A stretch of DNA of 64,000 nt from the NCBI RefSeq assembly GCF_900115665.1, contig NZ_FOXH01000004.1, positions 137,257 to 201,256 on the forward strand. The letters are read 5' to 3'. The stretch is from Pseudarcicella hirudinis (lineage in GTDB: Bacteria > Bacteroidota > Bacteroidia > Cytophagales > Spirosomataceae). The notes beneath the pieces were generated by a model that was not told the DNA's origin, ran no database searches, and worked only from the letters and a program-made list of their open reading frames with translations. Position numbers and translations under genes: made by a program. The first letter of the stretch is position 1. Every line of letters starts with the position of its first letter. Of the stretch, positions 43,420 through 53,073 are shown one piece after another.

Positions 43420-45420
43420 TTAATCAAACAGCAACCAGTTTACCCCAAACCCGAATACCCTTCCCACCGCAGGAAATAATGGCGCTGCAAAATAGTTAGG
43501 GATTCCCATCAAACCCTGATTGACATGCGACATTTTTATGAACATTCTTACCCTGTTTATTCTGAAATCTGCAAAAGCATCTGCCTGTAAATATCCATCA
43601 ACAAAGTTTTGATTTTGCACATAAAACTGCTGAATAGCAGGCATATAAGCATCTGCATAATACCCTGACTTATAATTAAATTCAACACCCGCCTGAATAA
43701 ACAGCACTTTGGCATATACAATGTCAAATGCCAGTCTGGAATTCAGGAGAATTTCAGGCATTCTGATCACATCTGCTCCAGTTCTTTTAGTGAAATAAGC
43801 CTGATTAACCGTTGAGAAACGGCCAATACGATAATCTATCCCCAGGCCTGCCCGGAATATCGTTACATCTTTAGCACTTTGAACAGGTCTGATTTCACTG
43901 TTAAGACTCACCAGTGAATCCCTCACAGAAGCAAAATAAATATAATTGCTTAACAGCTGAATATCAGCACTTGGCGTTATTTTGAGTTTACCCAATTTCA
44001 AAGGGGCATTCATGTAAACACTGTTCACAAATACATTGCTATAATCTTTGTCCCATCTGAATGAATTATTGTAAATATATTGCTGAACCAATGTTGGCAA
44101 AGTGCTGGTCTGGTTAAAACCTAAAGTCAGGTTTTTGGACTGGAATTCAAATTTAACCTGATGGGCTTTAAAAGGCACCAGAAACTCTGCTTCTCCCCAA
44201 AACCTGGCACTTGGGCTGAGATTCTGACTAAGCCAGAGCCCGAGGAAATTCTCATTTTTACTAATACTTTTCCCGTTAAGCAGGTTATCATAGGTGAAAA
44301 ATCTCTGTCTGAGATGAAGACGATAATTAAAACCATTGTAAAAACCCTTGACTCCGGATTTGTGCTCAAAAATATTGAAACTACTTCCATTATAGAGTGA
44401 ATCTTTGGGAATCTGGGTTTCATCCAGATAGCTCTTAGGGTAAAAACCAGCCACCAAACCCTCTGTATAGCTTTTATCTTTAAACTGAACTTTCCTGGTC
44501 TGGTAATCTACAGACTGAAACAACTGAAAAGCCTTGTACCCGGCATATTCATGATAAATATGAAAATTGGTCCATTTATCTCTTGAAATAGCATTAGCTG
44601 AGGACAAAATGGCATTGTTATCGGCAAAAGTCAGGGCGTCCAGCAGAGAGCCGGTTCCAAGTGCAATTCCTCCCTGGTCATTATCATTATGATCTGCAAT
44701 ATTCAGGTGGGCGAGCAATTGGTATTTCTTGTTTTTCGTCTGATAATTGGAATGAATCATAAAACCCCATTCTCCAACCAAAGACTTATCTCCGGTTCGT
44801 ACCGAATTATCGACCAGAATTTTATCAGTCGTAATTCTCTGGATCTCAAAACCCACATTCCAGAGGGAATCAATATTTCGGGCAAAACCAAAGTTTAAGA
44901 TAGATTGTCCGCCACCGCCGGTTACAAATCTGACGTTTGAAAACGGGGATCTTGTATTATAGTATTTAACTTTATCAGGCGAAAAGGCATATAATTTATA
45001 AGCATCATAACCAAGCATTGTACCTACCTGCTCAGGTGCTTTGTAGTAAACAGGTCGGATCGCAGTACCTAAAAGTCCTAAATCCTGATAATAAATGCCA
45101 TCACGGTGAAGAAAGTTATAATTATGCCCCCCATCCATCAGGGTGTCAATTTCATAGAGCGTCTTCCGGTTATTAACCACATCATTTTCCAGGAAATACC
45201 TTGTAGATTTAGGCCCGTAAATTACCTTCGTAGAATCATCTATTCCATTCGAGGAATCCTGCTTCTTTTGTCCGGGTTGAGGAAATGCATTGTTGGCATT
45301 ATTCTGAGGGAAACTACCGATTGTGCCCTGGTTACTACCGGGCAATGCAGGAATCTGTGCAAAAACTACTGAGCTGAAAAGCAAAGCAGATAATAAGAAA
45401 ATATATTTTATTTGATTCAC
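43420..45420 (-). CDS. Outer-membrane porin, Porin_10 type
   Basis: The 666-residue product has a signal peptide ending VVFAQ and a Pro/Asn/Gln-rich linker (about 25-60). Alternating beta-strands with aromatic girdles then run to a C-terminal Phe-Asp preceded by VNWLLF. The pattern and length fit the putative porins of the Porin_10 family of Bacteroidota. It would form an outer-membrane beta-barrel; specificity is unknown. It lies 143 bp downstream of lpxK, so both envelope genes may share a transcript. Confidence 0.85.
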   Translation of the reverse strand: MNQIKYIFLLSALLFSSVVFAQIPALPGSNQGTIGSFPQNNANNAFPQPGQKKQDSSNGIDDSTKVIYGPKSTRYFLENDVVNNRKTLYEIDTLMDGGHNYNFLHRDGIYYQDLGLLGTAIRPVYYKAPEQVGTMLGYDAYKLYAFSPDKVKYYNTRSPFSNVRFVTGGGGQSILNFGFARNIDSLWNVGFEIQRITTDKILVDNSVRTGDKSLVGEWGFMIHSNYQTKNKKYQLLAHLNIADHNDNDQGGIALGTGSLLDALTFADNNAILSSANAISRDKWTNFHIYHEYAGYKAFQLFQSVDYQTRKVQFKDKSYTEGLVAGFYPKSYLDETQIPKDSLYNGSSFNIFEHKSGVKGFYNGFNYRLHLRQRFFTYDNLLNGKSISKNENFLGLWLSQNLSPSARFWGEAEFLVPFKAHQVKFEFQSKNLTLGFNQTSTLPTLVQQYIYNNSFRWDKDYSNVFVNSVYMNAPLKLGKLKITPSADIQLLSNYIYFASVRDSLVSLNSEIRPVQSAKDVTIFRAGLGIDYRIGRFSTVNQAYFTKRTGADVIRMPEILLNSRLAFDIVYAKVLFIQAGVEFNYKSGYYADAYMPAIQQFYVQNQNFVDGYLQADAFADFRINRVRMFIKMSHVNQGLMGIPNYFAAPLFPAVGRVFGFGVNWLLFD

Positions 45421-45563
45421 GCTTTTATATTAGTTCCGAAAACGCCGCTACCGCATGACATTTCAGATTATTTATTTCGGGATCAGGTTGGGATTGTCCA
45501 GATTTTACCGCTTATCCTTTCAGCTGTGCACAGCCATTTTACAAAATTACCTTAATCTTGCAC

Positions 45564-46736
45564 TCAGACCTTCAATAATGGATGTTTATTAAGGAATTTT
45601 AATATCAATTCATCAAATTTCTCACCTTCTTCATTCAAAAAGAAGGTTTTTATTGGCAAAAAGAATAAAAGATCCTTATCAATTCCATTTACGGACTTCA
45701 AACGCATCATGTCTTTTTCCGTAGTAAGAATACATTTTTGTGCGGATTTTATTGCTGCAAAAGATGTATTTATCTGTTTAACGTCATTTTCATTAAAAAA
45801 ATGATGGTCTCCGAAAATCAGGTGCTCATGAACGTTAAAATGTTCTTTTGCATATTGCTCAAAAGGTTCAGGATTGGCAATTCCTGAGAGCAGCAATACA
45901 TCATCTGTAAATATTTTTCCTGATTCTGACTTGGGTGAATCATAGGCAAAGCTTGTAAAAAAAACCGGACTTTCAGGGTTTATATAAAATTTTAGTCCAT
46001 TTTTAACTTCTTCCCTGCCCTTACTATCCAACTTTAGAGGACATTTCGTAACAATTATAATATCCGCCCTTTTGGCGCCATGCCTTTTTTCCCGAAGCCT
46101 TCCTGCCGGAAAAGGATAGTCCTTATAAATCGGTCGGTTAAAATCAACCAATAAAATGTTCAAATCAGGCTTTAGCGGCCTGTGCTGAAAGGCATCATCC
46201 AACAAAACAACTTCTGTTTCAGGTTTCTGAGCAATCAGCTTCCGTAAAGCCTCGACCCTCTTCTCTCCTACCGTAACAATCAGATTTCCCCTGAATTTCC
46301 GGTAAAACTGTAAAGGTTCATCGCCTATTTCTTCCGCAACAGCCTTATCATCAGCCATCAGAAAGCCTTTGGTTTTCCTACCATAACCCCGGCTGAGGGT
46401 AGCAAGCTGAAAATGAGAGGAAAGTAAGCGGATTAAGTATTCTACATGAGGAGTTTTCCCGGTTCCGCCAACAGTAATATTTCCAACATTTATCGTGACT
46501 CTTTCAACTGAAGTCGTCTCATATATTCCTGTGTTATACAAAAAATTACGCACATCTGTAATGAGACCATAAAGGATCGTAAAAGGAAACAGGATAAAGT
46601 TTAAAAGTTTCAAGGTTCGATAATTTTTGTTTTCAGAATCAATAATTAATTTAGCGAGTGAAAAAAGGAATTTATAAATCCTACCCATTAAGCTCCAGCG
46701 AACCGAAAGATAAATTTTTCTGAGTTTTGAATGCAA
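45564..46736 (-). CDS. lpxK: Tetraacyldisaccharide 4'-kinase
   Basis: The product has Walker A VGGTGKTP (about 89-96) and a hydrophobic N-terminal anchor (FILFPFTILYGLITDVRNF, about 46-65). RGYGRKTKG and EVVLLDDAFQHRPL are further hallmarks of LpxK. It phosphorylates the 4' position of the lipid A precursor at the inner membrane. At 390 residues it is longer than most LpxK (about 340-350); the first 40 or so residues have no clear family counterpart, so a later start, such as the ATG at codon 17, is possible. It is the first gene of a minus-strand envelope run. Confidence 0.93.
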   Translation of the reverse strand: MHSKLRKIYLSVRWSLMGRIYKFLFSLAKLIIDSENKNYRTLKLLNFILFPFTILYGLITDVRNFLYNTGIYETTSVERVTINVGNITVGGTGKTPHVEYLIRLLSSHFQLATLSRGYGRKTKGFLMADDKAVAEEIGDEPLQFYRKFRGNLIVTVGEKRVEALRKLIAQKPETEVVLLDDAFQHRPLKPDLNILLVDFNRPIYKDYPFPAGRLREKRHGAKRADIIIVTKCPLKLDSKGREEVKNGLKFYINPESPVFFTSFAYDSPKSESGKIFTDDVLLLSGIANPEPFEQYAKEHFNVHEHLIFGDHHFFNENDVKQINTSFAAIKSAQKCILTTEKDMMRLKSVNGIDKDLLFFLPIKTFFLNEEGEKFDELILKFLNKHPLLKV

Positions 46737-46816
46737 AATTCAGAAAGAGTTGACGTTTTTTTATACATTTAATTCCTTTTTTATGAAAATTTAAGAAAAC
46801 CGACCACTCAAATACC

Positions 46817-46824
46817 TAACTTTG
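46817..46824 (+). promoter_or_regulatory. menC: TAACTTTG promoter box for menC
   Basis: It matches TAnnTTTG and lies about 200 bp before the menC start, which predicts an unusually long leader. Confidence 0.45.
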
Positions 46825-46884
46825 CGCTTCTTTTGCGTTCAGGAGTTTCAAGCGGAGAAGTTATAGCGTTTATTTTTAATTTTT

Positions 46885-46986
46885 ATGTTTATTTCCAGCC
46901 AGATCAGTAGTACTAGTTTTTATGATGTGTTTTCTTTTGAGGATATTTTCTCTGAACCCTCCGGAATTACTAATTGCATCTTTTAG
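46885..46986 (+). CDS. Possible 33-codon leader open frame upstream of menC
   Basis: ATG at 46885 opens a 33-residue Ser/Phe/Glu-containing frame ending in TAG, 36 bp before menC. It lies between the TAACTTTG box and menC, so it could be translated from the leader. There is no family match and coding potential is weak. Confidence 0.25.
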   Translation: MFISSQISSTSFYDVFSFEDIFSEPSGITNCIF

Positions 46987-47022
46987 GCCTGATTTGACTA
47001 ACCCATTTGCACGTCAACAAAT

Positions 47023-48114
47023 ATGAGTTTGAAAGCGGTTTTTTCTAAACACACTCTTCACTTCCGGTTCGAAGCCGGAACCTCACGGGGTGTGCTGACA
47101 GAAAAAGACACTTATTTCATTAAGATTTTTGACTCTGAAAACCCGAAGGTTTTCGGATTGGGAGAGTGTGCCCCTTTGAAAGGACTTAGTTTTGATGATC
47201 GTCCTGATTTCGAATTACAGTTATTAAGCATTTGTGAAAACTTCAATACTCTTGAACTGGATGTTTTCCCCTGGAATATCAACATTATTCTGGAACAGGT
47301 ATTAGACCATGCTTATCCTTCTGTGGTTTTCGGCTTTGAAACTGCTTTACTTGATCTGATTAACGGCGGAAAAAGGGTCGTTTTTAACAATGCTTTTACC
47401 CGATCCGAAAGAGCACTTGAAATCAACGGATTGGTTTGGATGGGAAATAAGGATTTTATGCTCAGACAAGTCAGGGAAAAGCTCGATTCCGGTTACAATT
47501 GCATCAAGATGAAAGTCGGGGCGATTGATTTCCAGAAAGAACTTGAAATTCTTGATTCGATCAGAAATAAGTACTCTCAACATGAAATTTCGCTAAGAGT
47601 CGATGCCAACGGTGCTTTCTCCATGAATGATGTTTATGAGAAACTGGATAAACTCGCCACGTACCAACTCCATTCCATAGAACAGCCTATCAGACAAAAT
47701 CAGCCGGAACTTATGGCCGAAGTCTGTAAAAATACACCACTGGCTGTTGCTTTAGACGAAGAACTTATCGGACTGCCTGATTATACTGACAAATACCGTC
47801 TGCTGAAAAAAATAATGCCTCAGTACATTATTCTGAAGCCTACCCTTCTCGGTGGTTTTCAGCAATGCAGAGAATGGATTGAAAATGCCAACCGTTTAAA
47901 AATTGGCTGGTGGATTACTTCAGCACTGGAATCTAACATCGGTTTGAATGCCATTGCCCAGTTTACAGCTGAATTTAATAACCCACTCCCTCAGGGACTT
48001 GGTACCGGACAACTTTATCATAACAATGTCCCGTCACCTTTAGAAATCACTTCAGGCAGGCTGCATTATAAGCCTCAGAATGACTGGGATATTTCAAAAG
48101 TCGGGTTATTTTAG
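47023..48114 (+). CDS. menC: o-Succinylbenzoate synthase (enolase superfamily)
   Basis: The 363-residue product has the enolase-superfamily metal ligands: Lys in YNCIKMKVGAID, Asp in LRVDANGAFS, Glu in SIEQPIR and the final Asp-Glu in ALDEELIG. The late motifs ILKPTLLGGFQQC and TSALESNIGLNAIAQ are typical of MenC rather than dipeptide epimerases. It dehydrates SHCHC to o-succinylbenzoate for menaquinone. No other men gene is adjacent. A dipeptide epimerase is the main alternative. Confidence 0.85.
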   Translation: MSLKAVFSKHTLHFRFEAGTSRGVLTEKDTYFIKIFDSENPKVFGLGECAPLKGLSFDDRPDFELQLLSICENFNTLELDVFPWNINIILEQVLDHAYPSVVFGFETALLDLINGGKRVVFNNAFTRSERALEINGLVWMGNKDFMLRQVREKLDSGYNCIKMKVGAIDFQKELEILDSIRNKYSQHEISLRVDANGAFSMNDVYEKLDKLATYQLHSIEQPIRQNQPELMAEVCKNTPLAVALDEELIGLPDYTDKYRLLKKIMPQYIILKPTLLGGFQQCREWIENANRLKIGWWITSALESNIGLNAIAQFTAEFNNPLPQGLGTGQLYHNNVPSPLEITSGRLHYKPQNDWDISKVGLF

Positions 48115-48138
48115 CAAATGATAATTGTTTTCAGATAA

Positions 48139-48168
48139 TTGATTTTTGCACTTTCATTAATAACTTTG
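48139..48168 (+). promoter_or_regulatory. Bacteroidota-type promoter of the small acidic protein
   Basis: TTG, exactly 19 bp, TAACTTTG: the only candidate here with both -33 and -7 elements at ideal spacing, 31 bp before the start codon. Confidence 0.65.
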
Positions 48169-48199
48169 CGTATCTAAAAACAAAATCACCAACGAGAAG

Positions 48200-48607
48200 A
48201 TGGATTTACAGAAATTAGATGACGCTTTACTAGCGGTATTTGAGAAAAGAGTTGAGCTTAGTCAACTTACTTATGACAGTGAAAATTATGATGATGTAGA
48301 AGAAGAGCTTCATGACCTCGAAGATGATTTTAATGAGGAATTCGGTGATTATATTGAAAAAGCTCTTCATGAAGTTCATCAGGAATATTGCCCTGAATCA
48401 GATGTTTTATTGCCTACCGCCTATATCGCAAAAAAATTCATTGAACTTCCGGATGGCAGTATCGAAATCGGTAAAAAAGAAGGTGTTGAAGTAGAACTTG
48501 AAAGTGATCCTGCCAATGGTGGAAGATTGGTTCTTCTTCCGACTCCTACCAGAATCGTATTGATGTATGGTAAAACCAAAAGTGTAGTTTGGCAGGCTGC
48601 CAACTAA
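48200..48607 (+). CDS. Small acidic protein of unknown function
   Basis: The 135-residue product has a strongly acidic helical N-terminal half (Glu/Asp-rich, about 25-60) and a beta-rich C-terminal half ending RIVLMYGKTKSVVWQ. No signal peptide or membrane segment is present, so it is probably cytosolic. No motif was recognised. It has the best promoter in the window and its own strong terminator, which suggests substantial independent expression. Confidence 0.75.
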   Translation: MDLQKLDDALLAVFEKRVELSQLTYDSENYDDVEEELHDLEDDFNEEFGDYIEKALHEVHQEYCPESDVLLPTAYIAKKFIELPDGSIEIGKKEGVEVELESDPANGGRLVLLPTPTRIVLMYGKTKSVVWQAAN

Positions 48608-48656
48608 ACACTTTATCAGACACAAGGTAATTATCGACAGATATTTTCCAATCAAT

Positions 48657-48693
48657 CAAAAAGAGGAACTGACCAGGTCAGTTCCTCTTTTTG
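48657..48693. terminator. Bidirectional terminator between the acidic protein and hemF
   Basis: Two 18-bp arms are perfectly complementary around a single A, with A-run and T-run edges, in the convergent gap. Confidence 0.9.
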
Positions 48694-48712
48694 ATTAGCG
48701 CTCTATCCGGAA

Positions 48713-49609
48713 TCAGCTGATCCAGTCAATCCCTTTTCTCAGAAAATTCAGGGTTTTCTCCTCCTCACTTTTCGGCTCAGGTTTATAATCGTAAACCCAG
48801 TTTGCTGTTGGCGGCATGCTCATTAAAATAGATTCCGTCCGGCCATTGGTTTCCAAACCAAATTTGGTTCCTCTGTCATGAACCAGATTAAATTCCACAT
48901 AACGGCCTCTTCTTAACTGCTGGAATGCCTTTTCCCGTTTATTGGATGGCAAGTTCTTATTTTTGGCCATAAAATGGGTATAAATCGGTGCGAAAGACTC
49001 TCCAACCTCTCTCACAAAATCAAACAGCTGCTCTTTGGAATGTGTCTGATCCGGTTTGAGGTAATCAAAAAATATTCCTCCGATCCCTCTTGTTTCATTT
49101 CTGTGAACATTGAAGAAATAATCATCAGCCCAATTTCTGAACTTAGGATAATAATCCGGATCATGCTTATCACAGGCATTTTTAAGGTAATGATGAAACC
49201 ACCGGGCATCTTCCTCTACCACATAATGCGGAGTCAGGTCAATGCCGCCGCCAAACCAGTAGGTTCCGTTTGTCATTTCAAAATACCTGACATTCATGTG
49301 AATAATGGGTACTTTAGGATTTTTAGGATGTATCACAATTGACACACCTGTAGCATAGAAATCCACTTTTTCATTCAATCCCATTGAACGAAGCATTTTT
49401 TCATGAAGATCCCCGTGCACTGCCGAAAACATTACTCCACCTTTCTCAATAACATTTCCTTCCTGAATTACCCTGGAACGTCCTCCGCCTCCTTCTGCTC
49501 TCGTCCACAAATCTTCTTTAAACGAAGCATTGCCATCGGCTTCTTCAAGTGCTGTACAGATACGGTCCTGCAATCCTTTAAAAAATTCTGTAATTTCTTG
49601 CTTGTTCAT
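48713..49609 (-). CDS. hemF: Oxygen-dependent coproporphyrinogen III oxidase
   Basis: The start at MNKQEITEFFKGLQDRI gives 298 residues, the normal HemF size; a 17-residue upstream extension is not family-like. Signature segments are WTRAEGGGGRSRV, IHMNVRYFE, WFGGGIDLTPHY and RGGIFFDY-like (GIGGIFFDYLKPD). It oxidatively decarboxylates coproporphyrinogen III to protoporphyrinogen IX with O2 in heme synthesis. It lies 66 bp downstream of a penicillin-binding protein gene with no obvious functional link. Confidence 0.94.
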   Translation of the reverse strand: MNKQEITEFFKGLQDRICTALEEADGNASFKEDLWTRAEGGGGRSRVIQEGNVIEKGGVMFSAVHGDLHEKMLRSMGLNEKVDFYATGVSIVIHPKNPKVPIIHMNVRYFEMTNGTYWFGGGIDLTPHYVVEEDARWFHHYLKNACDKHDPDYYPKFRNWADDYFFNVHRNETRGIGGIFFDYLKPDQTHSKEQLFDFVREVGESFAPIYTHFMAKNKNLPSNKREKAFQQLRRGRYVEFNLVHDRGTKFGLETNGRTESILMSMPPTANWVYDYKPEPKSEEEKTLNFLRKGIDWIS

Positions 49610-49675
49610 ATTTCGATTATTTCTAAAACATAATGAGTGACTGGTATTTTGAGGCCCCAATCACTCATCAGTATT

Positions 49676-52282
49676 TTAATTTCCACCACTTGTACTATCC
49701 GGTTTGACGTCCGTTTCAATTCCCGGCGGGGCTGATAATGAATCCAGATTTCCCCCACCTTCCGAAGATAATGAATCTGGCAACGCCGGCGAATAATAAG
49801 AACAATTAAAGTCTTTTCTGACAACCTTAGGATCCAGCTTATCAAACGCAACAGGTTTATACATTGCTAAAGTCGGATCGTTTACCACTTTTATCATAAA
49901 CCGTTTATAAAGTGGTAAAGCCGTCTTGGAACCCTCTCCCAGCGCCCCACTCCTGAAGTGAATGGACCGGTCATCTCCCCCTACCCAGGCCCCGGTAATC
50001 AGGCTGTTCGTCATCCCGATAAACCAGCCATCGGAATGATTTGAAGTTGTTCCTGTTTTCCCTGCAAATGCAGGAGCATATTTGTTTTTAGCAGGCATCA
50101 GCACGGCACCATCATTCCATAATAAACTGCTTGCCGTACCACCTTCATAAATAGGGCCTTCCAACATAGAGCGCATCAGCATCGCAGACTCTTTTCGGAT
50201 TACCCGCTTGGTTTCCGGGTCAAAATGCTGAAGTACTTTACCATTCTGATCCTGAATTTCCTGAATAATCATCGGTTCTACGTGAATACCTTCATTAATA
50301 AAGGCAGAATAAGCTCCTATCATTTCATAAAGTGAAACATCAAAAGAACCCAGACCGATAGACGCAACAGGCCGCATCGGGCTGGAAATACCCATTGTTT
50401 TGGCATAATACATTACCGTATCCGGCCCAACCTCGTCTGTTAATCTGGCCGTAATAGAGTTAATTGATTTTGCCAGTGCTCTCCGTAAAGGCATGGTAGC
50501 ATAAGAGAAATGCCCGTCTGCATTATTGGGTCTCCAGATTTTTTTCTCTCCTTTTTCTTCAACTTCAATCTCAAAAGGTTCATCCTTCATTTCAGTACAA
50601 GGTGAAAGATTCCTCGGACCGTCTATAGCTGCTGTATATACAAAAGGTTTGAAGGTAGAACCCGGCTGACGTTTTCCCTGCTTGACGTGGTCATATTTGA
50701 AATACTTAAAATCCAGACCACCAACCCAGGCTTTCACATGACCTGTATAAGGATCCATCGTCATCATTCCGGCCTGTAAGAACCTTTTGTAATATTGAAT
50801 GGAGTCATAAGCACTCATCATTCTTTCTTCCTCACCCAATCCATTTCTGGAATATACCCACATTTTCCGCTTAACACTCTTCATATAGTACCAAACCGAA
50901 TCCTGATTATTAGGGAATCGTTTTACCAATGCTTTGTAATATTCCGTTCTTTTGGCTACAGTATCGATAAATCCGGGAATTTCTACCCCTTTTTCATCTG
51001 CCCAGGGATTTTTGCCTGACCAGTGTCCGTCAAAGGTTTTTTGCACACTCCTCATCCCTTCAGAAACGGCATCCTCAGCGTAAGTCTGTAGACGTGAGTC
51101 GATGGTAGTAATAATTTTCAACCCATCTCTGTACAAATCAAGCTCTATTTCATTGTCTTTCGCCCATTCATTGAGGTATTTGGCAATGGCTACTTTGAAA
51201 TAATTTCCTGTTCCGTCATATGGAGATTCCTCATGTCTGTTCAGTCCGAGAGGCAAGTCCTGCAAAGAATCCAGTTCTGCTTTGGAAAGGTATCCGTATT
51301 TCTGCATCTGTGCAAGCACAGTGTTTCGCCGTTTGATGGATTTCTCAGGATTCAAAATCGGATTATAAGTGGTTGTAGCTTTTTGCATACCTACCAGTAC
51401 TGCGGCCTGCTGAACTTTAAGACTATCAGGAGAGGTATTAAAATAGGTTTTGGAAGCCACCTTAATTCCGTAGGCATTACTCCCGAAATCTACCGTGTTC
51501 AGATACCATAATATAATCTCGTTTTTGGTATAATATCGTTCAAGTTTGATTGCCGTAAGCCATTCTTTGGTCTTGATGACCAGCTTATTTACCAACGGTA
51601 CATAGCCCAGAAATCCTTTTTTGAGAATTCCCTGTTTTTTACGGGTTTTAAAAAGGTTTTTCGCCAATTGCTGTGTGATAGTACTTCCTCCTCCGCGATC
51701 GCCCCCGCTTAACATACCAACTGCCACACCTGCCCATGCTTTATAATCAATTCCGGAATGCTGATAAAACCTGGAATCTTCCGTTGCTACCAAAGCTTTT
51801 ACCAGATAAGGAGACAATTGGTTATAATCCCGGATCGGAGTTCTGTTTTCGGTAAAAAACTTACCTAATAAAACGCCATCCGCAGAATAAATTTCGGAAG
51901 ATTGAGAGAGTTTCGGGTTCTGAAGTTCGCCTACGCTGGGCATTTCTCCGGTTAACCAGAGAAAGTTGGTTTCAATAGCAAAGATGAAAAATACCCCTGC
52001 AAAAATTGTCCATCCGCAAATTTTCCAGAGCCTTTTAATCGTAGGATAATAGGTCGCTTCCTTATCAACTTTACTTTCGATAAACTGGTCAACTTTCTCC
52101 CTGGAATCCCAGTACTTTTCTTTGAGAAAATCCAATTGCTTGTAAAAAGTAGCCACTTTCTCTTCGCCAAGTAATCTGACTAAGCCCTGATCGATCATTT
52201 TCCAAAGCCAATGCAAAACCTGCAAGAGAGTAGCTTTTATTGTAACCCAAAGATTCTGAATGACTTGAACAATTTTCTTCAT
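49676..52282 (-). CDS. Class A penicillin-binding protein (PBP1A-like)
   Basis: I use the ATG starting MKKIVQVIQNLW (868 residues) over the GTG seven codons upstream. After a cytoplasmic region and one membrane helix (about 88-110) comes the glycosyltransferase domain with catalytic Glu168 in TEDSRFYQHSG and GGSTITQQLAKNLF. The transpeptidase domain then has Ser542 in PGSTFKPF, SIN and KTGTTSNHSD. The tail (about 835-868) is Gly/Ser-rich. It polymerises and cross-links peptidoglycan. An 80-residue cytoplasmic N-terminus is a lineage feature. Confidence 0.95.
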   Translation of the reverse strand: MKKIVQVIQNLWVTIKATLLQVLHWLWKMIDQGLVRLLGEEKVATFYKQLDFLKEKYWDSREKVDQFIESKVDKEATYYPTIKRLWKICGWTIFAGVFFIFAIETNFLWLTGEMPSVGELQNPKLSQSSEIYSADGVLLGKFFTENRTPIRDYNQLSPYLVKALVATEDSRFYQHSGIDYKAWAGVAVGMLSGGDRGGGSTITQQLAKNLFKTRKKQGILKKGFLGYVPLVNKLVIKTKEWLTAIKLERYYTKNEIILWYLNTVDFGSNAYGIKVASKTYFNTSPDSLKVQQAAVLVGMQKATTTYNPILNPEKSIKRRNTVLAQMQKYGYLSKAELDSLQDLPLGLNRHEESPYDGTGNYFKVAIAKYLNEWAKDNEIELDLYRDGLKIITTIDSRLQTYAEDAVSEGMRSVQKTFDGHWSGKNPWADEKGVEIPGFIDTVAKRTEYYKALVKRFPNNQDSVWYYMKSVKRKMWVYSRNGLGEEERMMSAYDSIQYYKRFLQAGMMTMDPYTGHVKAWVGGLDFKYFKYDHVKQGKRQPGSTFKPFVYTAAIDGPRNLSPCTEMKDEPFEIEVEEKGEKKIWRPNNADGHFSYATMPLRRALAKSINSITARLTDEVGPDTVMYYAKTMGISSPMRPVASIGLGSFDVSLYEMIGAYSAFINEGIHVEPMIIQEIQDQNGKVLQHFDPETKRVIRKESAMLMRSMLEGPIYEGGTASSLLWNDGAVLMPAKNKYAPAFAGKTGTTSNHSDGWFIGMTNSLITGAWVGGDDRSIHFRSGALGEGSKTALPLYKRFMIKVVNDPTLAMYKPVAFDKLDPKVVRKDFNCSYYSPALPDSLSSEGGGNLDSLSAPPGIETDVKPDSTSGGN

Positions 52283-52473
52283 AAAAATTTTACTTGTCGG
52301 CACTAATTATGCAACAATTTAATAATTAATTGTCAATTAAGGACCAGGAAATATTTAAAGAATAAAACGCTTAATATTGACTTTCATTTCGAAAATATGA
52401 GTTTATTTCAGCTATTCCGAAAAAACAGATTCTCTTTATCATTCATATTTCCATCCTGATGCTATTCCCGCCG

Positions 52474-53073
52474 CTAATCTTCTGATTCCAAAGCCTCCAG
52501 AATATCCATTAATTCAGCGTAATCCCTCTGACCCGGTTTCAATTCCTCTCCTCCTTTCAATGCCATACCTTTAAGCGGAATCCGCTCCAAAACTTCATTT
52601 ACATTATCTTCCGACAAACCAAATCCGAGTATAACCGGATATTGAAATGCCAGCGCATCCAGCTGACTAATGGCAGCCTCATCCAAATGCGCAAATTCGT
52701 CACTATTCTCTATTAAAAAGTAATCAACTTCCTGAGCAGTACTCCGAAGCAAGGCAGGCAGATCAGCTTTAGCATAATCTACTTTTAAAATGATCGGTAA
52801 CTCTGCTCTTTTTATTTCAGAAAGATTTTGCCAGTTTGAAGTCTGAATATAGTCTGGCAAAAAAGTCTCTTTCAGTTCCATGATTTCCAGAATACTCTCT
52901 GATTCCGTTTCTCCCACAATCTGAACCCCGGAAAGCCAGCCTCTCATTTCTTTGTATTTTTCAAAAGACAAATCATCCATTGAAAAACCAATCAGTTCAA
53001 CTCCCATTCCTGCACAATAACGGGCATCCGAAAGATTGGTAACATTTGATATTTTTACTGTAGTCTTAAGCAT
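52474..53073 (-). CDS. TrpF-like (phosphoribosylanthranilate isomerase-like) protein lacking catalytic residues
   Basis: From MLKTTVKISNVTNLSDARYC the product is 199 residues and aligns by eye with TrpF: VKI-x-N at strand 1, GADALGF-like GVELIGF, ILGFGLSEDNV for the phosphate loop and PGQRDYAELMDIL at the end. The catalytic Cys of TrpF (in KICG) is Ser9 (KISN). The acid Asp of the LLLD motif is Glu122 (FLIENS). The usual VSSGVE phosphate motif reads ALKGGEE. The isomerase reaction is therefore unlikely. A longer start (53127) is possible. No trp gene is nearby. Confidence 0.75.
   Translation of the reverse strand: MLKTTVKISNVTNLSDARYCAGMGVELIGFSMDDLSFEKYKEMRGWLSGVQIVGETESESILEIMELKETFLPDYIQTSNWQNLSEIKRAELPIILKVDYAKADLPALLRSTAQEVDYFLIENSDEFAHLDEAAISQLDALAFQYPVILGFGLSEDNVNEVLERIPLKGMALKGGEELKPGQRDYAELMDILEALESED

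Noticed and set aside
49606-49851. Minus-strand frame overlapping the end of the PBP gene and hemF start
   Set aside because: It is a shadow of the PBP tail in another frame with no family features.
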